A stretch of 64,000 bases of DNA, taken from NCBI RefSeq assembly GCF_900168115.1, contig NZ_FUZC01000002.1, positions 124,001 to 188,000 on the forward strand, written 5' to 3'. The notes below the pieces were generated by a model that searched no databases, was not told the DNA's origin, and saw nothing but the letters and a program-made list of their open reading frames with translations. Below, piece after piece: positions 45,009 to 53,222 of the stretch. The DNA is from Salegentibacter salinarum (GTDB lineage Bacteria; Bacteroidota; Bacteroidia; Flavobacteriales; Flavobacteriaceae). Position 1 is the first letter of the stretch, and each line of letters starts with the position of its first letter. A program made the position numbers and the translations under genes.

Positions 45009-45740
45009 ATGCGTATAATCAAAGTTAATGCCACCAATTCTACCAACGAATTTGCCCGTGAACTCTACCGTGGCAAAACTTCCTTTGAACCAATATGTGT
45101 AGTGGCTTACGAGCAAACCAAAGGGCGTGGCCAGCGCGGCTCTGGCTGGGTTTCAAATTCGGGGGAGAACCTTACTTTTAGCGTTTTATATCCAAAAATT
45201 AAAGTTGGGGTAAACCATCAGTTTTTGATGAGCGCCACCGTTTCCCTGGCAATTATTGAAGTGCTCAATAAATTTAATGTGCCTGCATTAAAAGTAAAAT
45301 GGCCTAACGACATAATGTCAGCACGCTATAAAATTAGCGGAATTCTTATTGAAAACATCCTGAAAAATAATGAAATAGCGGCCTCAATAATTGGAGTGGG
45401 ATTAAATGTGAATCAAACTGAATTTCCCGATCTTCCACAGGCCTCTTCGTTAAAACTGGTTACCGGAGTTCATTTTAACCTGGATGAAATATTAAAAAGA
45501 ATTACAGATGAATTGGAAGAAAAATTAACTCAAATTAATGCCGAAGTAGAAACCTCAATTTTAGAGAAATATGCAAAGAATATGTTTAGACGGGATGCAG
45601 TGTCTACTTTTCAACTACCAGATGAAACGTATCTCACCGGAATTATTCGAGGTGTCACCACTTCAGGTAGGTTGAATTTAGAAATAGAAGATTCGGTTTT
45701 TAAAACCTTTGATTTAAAAGAAATTAAATTGATGTATTAA
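45009..45740 (+). CDS. birA: Biotin--[acetyl-CoA-carboxylase] ligase
   Basis: 243 aa, catalytic domain only, lacking the N-terminal DNA-binding helix-turn-helix of E. coli BirA, so a non-repressor form. The biotinyl-AMP motif is GRGQRGSGWVS; KWPNDIM carries the catalytic Lys, then GILIENIL and GVGLNVNQ. It loads biotin on carboxylases such as the pyc product encoded 7.5 kb away. Divergent from rsfS. Confidence 0.93.
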   Translation: MRIIKVNATNSTNEFARELYRGKTSFEPICVVAYEQTKGRGQRGSGWVSNSGENLTFSVLYPKIKVGVNHQFLMSATVSLAIIEVLNKFNVPALKVKWPNDIMSARYKISGILIENILKNNEIAASIIGVGLNVNQTEFPDLPQASSLKLVTGVHFNLDEILKRITDELEEKLTQINAEVETSILEKYAKNMFRRDAVSTFQLPDETYLTGIIRGVTTSGRLNLEIEDSVFKTFDLKEIKLMY

Positions 45741-45744
45741 TAAA

Positions 45745-45824
45745 CTGTTTGAATAAACTTTAATTTCAACTTAGAACCTGAAACAAATTCAGGTTGACGA
45801 CACTAGAACATTCAAACAGCCTTT
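45745..45824. terminator. Long bidirectional terminator with a nested palindrome
   Basis: Arms CTGTTTGAAT (45745-45754) and ATTCAAACAG (45810-45819), followed by CCTTTT on plus and TTTATT on minus. The interior carries the repeat AACCTGAA-ACAAA-TTCAGGTT (45775-45795) plus GACGA. It lies between convergent birA and the SRPBCC gene, and is analogous to 36707-36798. Confidence 0.65.
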
Positions 45825-45830
45825 TAAATT

Positions 45831-46223
45831 TTAAAGCTTCCCAATATTTTCGGCTAAAGTATTTATGAATTTGGTCAATGGTTTTTTAACCATCATCGCC
45901 ATCATCGCATTAAACGCACCGTTGAATTCCATTTGTACTTCACTTTGATTCTCGCTTGAAGCCGAAATATGCGCTTTTAATTTAAAATCAAATTTATCTG
46001 AGGTAGAACCTAAAACAACCAATTCCGGTTCTATGGTTTCCTGGATTTCCAATTTTATTACCGGCATTCCTTTAAGACCAAAAACAAAGGTTTTTTCATC
46101 TCTAACTTCAAATACTTCTTTGCTTTCCGGCATTAATTGTTCGTAATTCTCAACCTTGGTTAAAAAATTGAACATTTCCTGCTGACTTTTATCTGCAGTA
46201 ACTTTTGGACTTTCTATATTCAT
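45831..46223 (-). CDS. SRPBCC-fold protein
   Basis: 130 aa. A START/Bet v1-like single domain: KVTADKSQQEMFNFLTKVENYEQLMPESKE at the N terminus, then alternating strands (FKLKAHISASSENQSEVQMEFNGAFN) and a long C-terminal helix (MMVKKPLTKFINTLAENIGKL). Members bind hydrophobic ligands. It follows pyrE by 3 nt, a pairing conserved in flavobacteria; specific role unknown. Confidence 0.78.
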   Translation of the reverse strand: MNIESPKVTADKSQQEMFNFLTKVENYEQLMPESKEVFEVRDEKTFVFGLKGMPVIKLEIQETIEPELVVLGSTSDKFDFKLKAHISASSENQSEVQMEFNGAFNAMMAMMVKKPLTKFINTLAENIGKL

Positions 46224-46226
46224 TAT

Positions 46227-46868
46227 TTATTTTTTCCAGTTTGCGGGATCCTGACGCCATTCTCTTAACATTCCGGCTTCAGTTGCATTAATATAATTGG
46301 TGCGTTGTGCGGTTTCCAATAAAAAATCGTAATCGCTAAGCGTATGTAATTCTATTCCTTCTTTTTCAAAGTTTTCATCGGCAGTTTTAAAACCGTAAGT
46401 AAATATGGCCAACATTCCTTTTACATTGGCTTTAGCTTCTTTTAGAGCTTTTACAGCGTTTAAACTGCTGTTTCCGGTGCTAATTAAATCTTCAATTACT
46501 ACCACGGTCTGGCCTTCAGAAAGATTGCCTTCAATCTGGTTTTTCCGTCCGTGACTTTTGGCTTCAGGCCTAACATAAATAAACGGAAGGCTTAAAATCT
46601 CGGCTACTAGCATCCCAATACCAATGGCGCCTGTGGCTACCGCTGCAATAACATCGGGTTTCCCATAAAGCTCTTCAATTTGGCGTGCAAACTGTTCCCT
46701 TATGTGATTTCTAATTGGCGGATAGGAGAGAACTATTCGGTTATCGCAGTATATTGGCGATTTCCAACCGCTGGCCCATGTAAATGGTTCTTGTGCATCT
46801 AATTTTATTGCTTTAATTTGCAATAACAGTTCAGCAGTTGTTCTGGCTGTTTCTTTATTTAAAATCAT
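46227..46868 (-). CDS. pyrE: Orotate phosphoribosyltransferase
   Basis: 213 aa. Makes orotidine 5'-phosphate from orotate and PRPP in pyrimidine synthesis. The PRPP motif is TVVVIEDLISTGNSSLNA; other blocks are FTWASGWKSPIYCDNR and VRPEAKSHGRKNQIEG (flexible loop). Its start codon is only 7 nt from the divergent Nudix start. Confidence 0.95.
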   Translation of the reverse strand: MILNKETARTTAELLLQIKAIKLDAQEPFTWASGWKSPIYCDNRIVLSYPPIRNHIREQFARQIEELYGKPDVIAAVATGAIGIGMLVAEILSLPFIYVRPEAKSHGRKNQIEGNLSEGQTVVVIEDLISTGNSSLNAVKALKEAKANVKGMLAIFTYGFKTADENFEKEGIELHTLSDYDFLLETAQRTNYINATEAGMLREWRQDPANWKK

Positions 46869-46875
46869 ACTGCAA

Positions 46876-47499
46876 ATGTATAAAGTTTTTGTAAATGATA
46901 TTCCCTTAATTCTCTCTACAAAGAAAGATTTTGGCGAAAATTATGTATCCCTGCCAATTAAGAAGGTTAGAATTAAGCGGATAATAAAAAAAATTAGTAA
47001 AGGTGAATTGCTTTATGTGAATCTTTATCACGAAAAAGAAGAAAAACTGCTGAAGCATTTGTTTAAAAAGCTACGCGTGGTTACCGCTGCCGGCGGAATG
47101 GTTTTAAACGATAAAGATGAAATTCTCTTTATCTACCGAAAAAAACGTTGGGATCTTCCAAAAGGGAAAACCGAAAAAAATGAAACTATTGAAGCTTCGG
47201 CAATTCGGGAAGTAGAAGAAGAAACCGGTGTTGAAGGTTTACAAGTGACCAAATTTCTTCAGAAAACTTATCATATTTTTAAACGGAAAGGACGTTACCG
47301 ACTTAAAGTTACGCATTGGTACGAGATGCGTACTTCTTATGAAGGCGAACTGCGGCCCGAAACTAAAGAAGGGATTGAAAAGGCTAAATGGAAAGATTTA
47401 AAGAAAAGCCAGAAAGCGCTTCAGAAATCTTATGCGAATATTAAACTTCTTTTTTCTGAAAAATACTTAGCGCGGCAATCTGAAGATAGGGTAGCGTAA
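46876..47499 (+). CDS. NUDIX hydrolase
   Basis: 207 aa. The Nudix box is complete: G at the start of GKTEKNETIEASAIREVEEETGV (GX5EX7REUXEEXGU). An extra N-terminal domain (about 1-70, basic in the middle) precedes the Nudix core (VVTAAGGMVLNDKDEILFIYRKKRWDLPKG). Substrate unknown, perhaps a nucleoside or diphosphoinositol-type diphosphate. The 3' end overlaps the convergent M14 gene by 33 nt. Confidence 0.88.
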   Translation: MYKVFVNDIPLILSTKKDFGENYVSLPIKKVRIKRIIKKISKGELLYVNLYHEKEEKLLKHLFKKLRVVTAAGGMVLNDKDEILFIYRKKRWDLPKGKTEKNETIEASAIREVEEETGVEGLQVTKFLQKTYHIFKRKGRYRLKVTHWYEMRTSYEGELRPETKEGIEKAKWKDLKKSQKALQKSYANIKLLFSEKYLARQSEDRVA

Positions 47500-49218
47500 A
47501 TGCGCCGTTTCATAATGCTTAGATTGTTTATGCAGCCAGGCTAATTGATTGTACGGGCTGTTGGAAAATTGAGCATCAGTGCGTTTCTTTTCCTCAAATT
47601 GTTCTTTTAATTCAGGGTTTTCTTCGAGCATTTTTTTTGCAACATCTTCAAAAACATAGGGCGAAAAACCTTCTTTTTGCTGAAGAACGGTATCAAAAAA
47701 ATTCCAGTTGAAGAAGGAATCCGGGGCTTCAGGCTCCAAGGTTTCAATTAAATACCTGGCACCATCCTGGAAAGTTTTTACCACAAAATCGCCTTTTCTA
47801 AACCTCACCGAATCCATCTTTTTAGATACTTTGGTTTCACTATGCATATAGTGACCTTCGTAAGCTTGATTGCGGGTTTTAAAATTCTCTATTTTGTAAG
47901 TTTCAACATATAAAGTAGTATCACTTTGCAAAGGTTCCAGTTTAATTTTGTTCAGCTTTAAAAGATCAGTAAGCTGCCACCAGCCCTGGGGAACAATATA
48001 AGCCCGTGGAATTTCAATAGTATCTTCAGCAATAAAATTATTATAGTAATCTATTTCTTTGTTGAATGGTTTGCTACTATCATATTGTAAGCGGTCGCCA
48101 CCGGTAATTTCACTTTTTATCTTTTCACCTTCGTAACCTTTAAAATTCCGTCGGCTGGGATTTTCCATATCAGGTTTAAAGTTAATAGGATACCATCGCT
48201 CTGTCAGGTATTTTCTTGAGGCCCGGTTACGAATATCTTTCATTCGCTCTCTGTCATTTTCAGCAATATCAATCATACTGCGCATTAACTCGTAAGTTCC
48301 TCTAACCCGTTTTGGATACGGTTTTAGCATATGCGTTTCTACCATCATTCCAATGGTATTCCACAGCGTGGTATAACCCGTAGAATATCGAGGATGATCG
48401 TTAAACTGGGAAAATCCCTCTTCGGGAACTTCATTAAAAACATTTACATAAGGCGTAATATCCCAATCTTTCTTTGCGAGTGAATCTTCCAGCGCAGGCA
48501 TAATTTGTTCATTTAAATAAGAGCCTAGTTCGCCGCCAAGTTTATTATGTTGCGTAAAAAGATGGGTGAGGGTGTATTGATAATCGGCGCCATTACTTAC
48601 ATGATTGTCAATAAAGATATCGGGTTTTACGTGGTGAAAAATCTCGTAAAAGCTTCGGGTGTTTCGGGTATCGGCTTTTATAAAATCCCGGTTTAGGTCG
48701 TAGTTTCTCGCATTTCCTCTAAAACCGTATTCAGCAGGACCATTTTGATTGGTTCGGCTGGTAGAATTTCGGTTTAAAGCGCCACCTATATTATAAACAG
48801 GAATTGTTGCTAAAACGGTATTTGTTGGAGTTTTAATAGAATCTCCCGCCAGATCCCTAAAGAGCATCATCGTTGCATCTATCCCATCACTTTCCCCCGG
48901 GTGAATTCCATTATTTATTAGAATTATACTATTTTCTTCTCTTAATTCTTCAAAATCAAAATCTTCATTTGGACTGTAAATGGCAAGATGAAGCGGTTCG
49001 CCACTGTCAGTTTTTCCGAATTCTTCCAGGCTTATTTTGCCAGAGCTTTCAGCAAGTTGGGTGTAAAAATCAATAACTTCTTCATAAGTACCGGTTTCTT
49101 TACCATCACTTTTCTCAAAACGGGTTTCAAGATCATAATCGGTAACCAGTTGATATTTTTCTAAATCGCAGGAAATCAGCGAAAGTAGCCCCACACTCAA
49201 AACGAGAATTTTTTTCAT
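47467..49218 (-). CDS. M14 family metallopeptidase, lipoprotein
   Basis: 583 aa from the ATG at 49218 (MKKILVLSVGLLSLISC, lipobox with Cys17); the frame opens 18 codons earlier. Zinc-carboxypeptidase core: NNGIHPGESDG (H and E ligands), NYDLNRDF, IFIDNHVSNGADYQYT (third His region) and METHM-like VETHMLKPYP. A large C-terminal extension (about 340-583) is typical of Bacteroidota homologs. Likely trims peptides in the periplasm or at the outer membrane. It overlaps Nudix by 33 nt at the 3' end. Confidence 0.88.
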   Translation of the reverse strand: MKKILVLSVGLLSLISCDLEKYQLVTDYDLETRFEKSDGKETGTYEEVIDFYTQLAESSGKISLEEFGKTDSGEPLHLAIYSPNEDFDFEELREENSIILINNGIHPGESDGIDATMMLFRDLAGDSIKTPTNTVLATIPVYNIGGALNRNSTSRTNQNGPAEYGFRGNARNYDLNRDFIKADTRNTRSFYEIFHHVKPDIFIDNHVSNGADYQYTLTHLFTQHNKLGGELGSYLNEQIMPALEDSLAKKDWDITPYVNVFNEVPEEGFSQFNDHPRYSTGYTTLWNTIGMMVETHMLKPYPKRVRGTYELMRSMIDIAENDRERMKDIRNRASRKYLTERWYPINFKPDMENPSRRNFKGYEGEKIKSEITGGDRLQYDSSKPFNKEIDYYNNFIAEDTIEIPRAYIVPQGWWQLTDLLKLNKIKLEPLQSDTTLYVETYKIENFKTRNQAYEGHYMHSETKVSKKMDSVRFRKGDFVVKTFQDGARYLIETLEPEAPDSFFNWNFFDTVLQQKEGFSPYVFEDVAKKMLEENPELKEQFEEKKRTDAQFSNSPYNQLAWLHKQSKHYETAHLRYPIFRLPR

Positions 49219-49374
49219 AGTATCCTTTGCAATTGAAAGTATAAACTTAACTAAAACGTGCCTAGCCACCAAAAAACTTGGACTAATTGGCGTTTGTTAA
49301 AGTAAACCTAATCTGCTTTAAAAACTTTTCAGCCGAAATATTAAAAGCTAATTTTAAACTAAAATGCTGAAATT

Positions 49375-50661
49375 ATGAAAAAGCTTACTACAATTATAGG
49401 CCTTTCTCTTTCCTGCTGCTTAGCCATTCCGGCTCAGGCTCAGGTAAATACAGACCTTAGTGAAGAGAAGAAAAAAGAACTGTCGCAACAATCTGCAGAC
49501 GTGGTAGAAACTGCAATTGGCGAACTTAGGTTAGTGCCACCTTTTTCTTCAGAATCTGTTACTAAAGAGAGTGAAGTTATTGGCTGGGGAGATAAAAAAC
49601 CACAGGCGCCCGCGGGATTTAAAGTGACGATGTTTGCAGAAAACTTAAAGCATCCGCGTAGAACTTATATCGCACCTAACGGTGATTTTTTTGTTGTTGA
49701 ATCTAATACAAAAAACAGCGCCGACAGGATTATCTTAATTCGTGATAAAGATAGTGATGGTAATCCAGATTATCAGGATATATTTTTGGATGACTTAAAT
49801 CAACCTTACGGAATGTTAGTTTTAGATAATTATTTCTACGTTGCCAATACCGACGGACTTTACCGATATCCATATACTGAAGGGGATATGAAAATTGAAG
49901 CTGAAGGAGAGAAAATTCTTAGTCTTCCTGCAGGCGGATATAATAATCACTGGACGCGTAATTTACTCGCTAATGAAGATGGAAGTAAAATTTATGTGTC
50001 CGTAGGTTCTGCCAGTAACGTGGGTGAGTACGGAATGGATAAAGAAGAAAGACGTGCCGCAATTCTGGAAATTAATACCGACGGAAGTGGGGAGAAAATT
50101 TATGCTTCAGGATTAAGAAATCCTGTTGGAATGGACTGGAACCCGGTAACTGGGGAACTTTGGGCTGCCGTAAATGAACGAGACAAAATTGGAAATAATC
50201 TAGTGCCAGATTATATTACTAGCGTAAAAGAAGGCGGCTGGTATGGCTGGCCTTATTCTTATTTTGGGCAAATTCAGGATCCTCGCTGGGCCGATGATCC
50301 ACATATGGAGTTGGTGGAAAAAACTATTGTACCAGATGTACCCGTGGGACCACATACCGCATCTTTAGGATTGGCATTTTACACCAAAGATAAATTCCCT
50401 GAAAAATATAAAAACGGTGCTTTTGTAGGGCAGCATGGTTCCTGGAACCGGGCCGTTTTCTCCGGTTACAAAATTATTTTTGTGCCTTTTGATGAAAATG
50501 GAAAACCAGGCCAGCCCGAAGATTTTCTTACCGGATTTATAGCTGATGAAGCAGAAAGTAAAGTCCACGGGAGACCTGTAGGAGTTACAGTTACTCCAGA
50601 CGGAGCTCTTCTGGTAAATGATGACGATGCAAATGTAATCTGGAAAGTTTCAGCTGAATAA
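49375..50661 (+). CDS. Sorbosone/PQQ-dependent sugar dehydrogenase family, secreted
   Basis: 428 aa with a signal peptide (ending PAQAQ). Six-bladed beta-propeller of the soluble glucose/sorbosone dehydrogenase type: FAENLKHPRRTYIAPNGDFFVVES, GGYNNHWTRNLL, YVSVGSASNV, SGLRNPVGMDWNP and GWPYSYFGQ are recognisable. It should oxidise sugars with PQQ in the periplasm, but no PQQ synthesis genes are seen here. It is 11 nt upstream of the TonB receptor gene. Confidence 0.87.
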   Translation: MKKLTTIIGLSLSCCLAIPAQAQVNTDLSEEKKKELSQQSADVVETAIGELRLVPPFSSESVTKESEVIGWGDKKPQAPAGFKVTMFAENLKHPRRTYIAPNGDFFVVESNTKNSADRIILIRDKDSDGNPDYQDIFLDDLNQPYGMLVLDNYFYVANTDGLYRYPYTEGDMKIEAEGEKILSLPAGGYNNHWTRNLLANEDGSKIYVSVGSASNVGEYGMDKEERRAAILEINTDGSGEKIYASGLRNPVGMDWNPVTGELWAAVNERDKIGNNLVPDYITSVKEGGWYGWPYSYFGQIQDPRWADDPHMELVEKTIVPDVPVGPHTASLGLAFYTKDKFPEKYKNGAFVGQHGSWNRAVFSGYKIIFVPFDENGKPGQPEDFLTGFIADEAESKVHGRPVGVTVTPDGALLVNDDDANVIWKVSAE

Positions 50662-50672
50662 AATATAAAATA

Positions 50673-52958
50673 TTGGAAAAAAAATTACTGGCACTTTTGT
50701 GCCTACTTTGGATAGGAAACCTGTTTTCTCAGGAAAATCAATTTAAAATACTGAATGCGAATAATAACGAACCTATAGAAGATGTTTCAATTTACAAGGC
50801 TTCATCGCTGGTTGCTGTTACAGATAAAGATGGGAATTTTAGCTTTACTTCAGGGGAATTACCTGGGGATTTTCAGATTTCCGTCCTTGGTTTTGAAACC
50901 CTAGAAGTTGAACTTACCTCAAGCACTCCGCAGGAAATATATTTGAGTCCGACTTCCGAAACGCTTTCAGAAGTTGTGGTGCGTAGTACCGTAATTCCGA
51001 AATCACTTAGAGAAGTTCCGGCTTCGGTGAATCTTGTAACACAAACAGATTTTAATAGAACCGATGCTACCAACGTTCTGGAAACTTTTAATAATGTCCC
51101 CGGAATGTTTGTAAATCAGGGAGCTTTAAATACCAATAAGATCAATATTCGTGGTATTGGTGCGCGTTCGCAATACAGTACCAATAGAATTCAGGCGTAT
51201 TTTGATGGTATACCGTTAACAACTGCAGAAGGAGAGCTCACCTTAGACGATTTTGACCAGGAAAGTTTAGATCGAATAGAAGTGATTAAAGGTCCTACTT
51301 CCAGTATTTACGGCGCTGGATTGGGCGGTTCCATAAATCTATACTCCAAACAGTCAGGAAAAGAAGAAGCCCGCTTAGGATTAAAAACGCAGTATGGAAG
51401 TTTTAATACCCGCAAACAGGTTTATCAGGCTTCAAATACAACCGCTAATTCTGCTTTATTTGCAACTTTTAGTAATTTAACCAGCGATGGCTACCGCGAC
51501 AATGGAAATTACGATCGGAAGTCGGCTTTAGTAAACGGAAGTCTTAAAACCAGCGAAAATGGAAGTTTATCTTATCTCGCAAATTTCACCCGCTTAAAAG
51601 CTTTTATTCCCAGTTCTATTAACGAAGATGATTTTCTGAATAACCCGGAAACCGCGGCATTTACCTGGGGCCAATCGCAGGGATATGAATCTTACGATCG
51701 TGGCATGCTGGGAGGTTCTTATACACATTCACTTTTTGATAATTTAAAGAATACCACCAGTATATTTCTGAGTTTTAGAAATGCCTACGAGCCGCGACCA
51801 TTTGACATTTTAAAGGAAGAGCGTGTTTCTGCCGGCGTTCGTACAAAATTCAATTTAGATACACGGGTTTTTGAACTGCCTTCAGAAATTAGTTTTGGTG
51901 CCGAATATTATAATGAGTGGTATGAAACCGGAACTTTTGAGAATTTATATGAAGATTTTCCCGGGGAAGGAAGTGTGTTAGGTGAACGTGAAAGCAACAA
52001 TGAACAAGACCGGAATTACGCCAATTTTTTCGCCCAAATTAATTTTGAATTTACTGAAAAATGGAATCTGGAGGCAGGTTTTAATCTGAATACAACAAAT
52101 TATAGTTTAACTGATCTTTACAATCAAGACGAGTTAGATCAAACCGGGGATTATGGTTTTGATCCCGTTTTTTCTCCAAGAATTGGAACGAGTTATGAAA
52201 TTGGGACGGGAAAGAATATTTTTGCCTCTGTAAGCCACGGATTTTCAACACCCACAGTTGCTGAAACTCTAACTCCCGAAGGACAGATAAACACCAATCT
52301 AAAACCTGAAACCGGAATTAATTATGAAGCCGGATTTAAAGGAAATTGGCTTCGAAATAAATTGTATACCGAAGTTTCTGTTTTTTCCATTCAGATTGAA
52401 AATCTGCTTGTGGCGCAACGGGTGGCAGAAGATCAATATGTGGGAATAAATGCCGGAAAAACCAATCATAACGGAATAGAATTCCTGACTAATTATCGTT
52501 TTTTAATAGGACCAGATATTTCGATTAAGCCTTATGTAAATGGAGCCATCAATTTTTTCGAATTCGATGAATTTGTAAATAATGACGAAGATTTCTCTGG
52601 AAACCAGCTGCCGGGAGTTCCAAAATACACTATGAACCTGGGAGTAGATATTCAAAGTGAATCTGGTTTCGAATTCTATGGAAATTTTCGAAATGTAGGA
52701 GAAATTCCTTTGGATGATGCGAATTCTGGATATACAGATCAATACAGTCTACTTAATTTTAAAGCTGGTTATACTTTTAATATTTTTCAGGAATTAAACC
52801 TGAATTTATACGGCGGAGTAAACAATGCTTTGGATGAACATTATGCTGCGAGTGTGTTATCCAATGCAGTAGGTTTTGGAGGTGCCGCTCCGCGCTATTA
52901 TTATCCCGGTAATCCTAGAAATTATTTTGGAGGCGTTCAACTAAATTATATTTTTTAA
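50673..52958 (+). CDS. TonB-dependent outer-membrane receptor
   Basis: 761 aa starting at a TTG (50673); no better ATG exists, and the TTG gives a good signal peptide MEKKLLALLCLLWIGNLFSQ. N-terminal carboxypeptidase-like domain (about 22-95), plug (about 110-225; VPASVNLVTQTDFNRTDATNVLETFNNVPGMFV, INIRGIGARSQYSTNRIQAYFDG, SSIYGAGLGGSINLYSK), then a barrel ending in NYIF. FecA-like layout suggests siderophore, iron or small-organic-ligand uptake; no SusD partner. Cotranscribed with the sugar dehydrogenase. Confidence 0.9.
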   Translation: MEKKLLALLCLLWIGNLFSQENQFKILNANNNEPIEDVSIYKASSLVAVTDKDGNFSFTSGELPGDFQISVLGFETLEVELTSSTPQEIYLSPTSETLSEVVVRSTVIPKSLREVPASVNLVTQTDFNRTDATNVLETFNNVPGMFVNQGALNTNKINIRGIGARSQYSTNRIQAYFDGIPLTTAEGELTLDDFDQESLDRIEVIKGPTSSIYGAGLGGSINLYSKQSGKEEARLGLKTQYGSFNTRKQVYQASNTTANSALFATFSNLTSDGYRDNGNYDRKSALVNGSLKTSENGSLSYLANFTRLKAFIPSSINEDDFLNNPETAAFTWGQSQGYESYDRGMLGGSYTHSLFDNLKNTTSIFLSFRNAYEPRPFDILKEERVSAGVRTKFNLDTRVFELPSEISFGAEYYNEWYETGTFENLYEDFPGEGSVLGERESNNEQDRNYANFFAQINFEFTEKWNLEAGFNLNTTNYSLTDLYNQDELDQTGDYGFDPVFSPRIGTSYEIGTGKNIFASVSHGFSTPTVAETLTPEGQINTNLKPETGINYEAGFKGNWLRNKLYTEVSVFSIQIENLLVAQRVAEDQYVGINAGKTNHNGIEFLTNYRFLIGPDISIKPYVNGAINFFEFDEFVNNDEDFSGNQLPGVPKYTMNLGVDIQSESGFEFYGNFRNVGEIPLDDANSGYTDQYSLLNFKAGYTFNIFQELNLNLYGGVNNALDEHYAASVLSNAVGFGGAAPRYYYPGNPRNYFGGVQLNYIF

Positions 52959-52970
52959 AAGAAGTTAGTT

Positions 52971-53004
52971 CTCACAGTTTTTTAAACCTGTGAGGTTTTA
53001 AAAA
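52971..53004. repeat. Palindromic CTCACAG/CTGTGAG repeat
   Basis: CTCACAG-TTTTTTAAAC-CTGTGAG followed by GTTTT, 13 nt after the TonB receptor stop. It may act as its terminator. A related copy, GACCTCCCAGGTTTT/AAAACCTGTAAGGTC, lies at 59271-59301. Confidence 0.6.
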
Positions 53005-53222
53005 ACTTTAATATTAAACGTCATCGCTAGTGAAGAATGATTGTGGCGATCTTTTTTAGTCATAACAACCCGACCTGTAAATCTGCACCCAACCCGAAAC
53101 TCCTACTCACTCACAACCGAAAACTTTTATATAAAATTTAGCATAAAATAGAACCCATTCCTCTGAATGTTTTAATAGTTTTCAGCAACAACTAAGTATT
53201 GCTAACTAATTAAACTAAAAAA

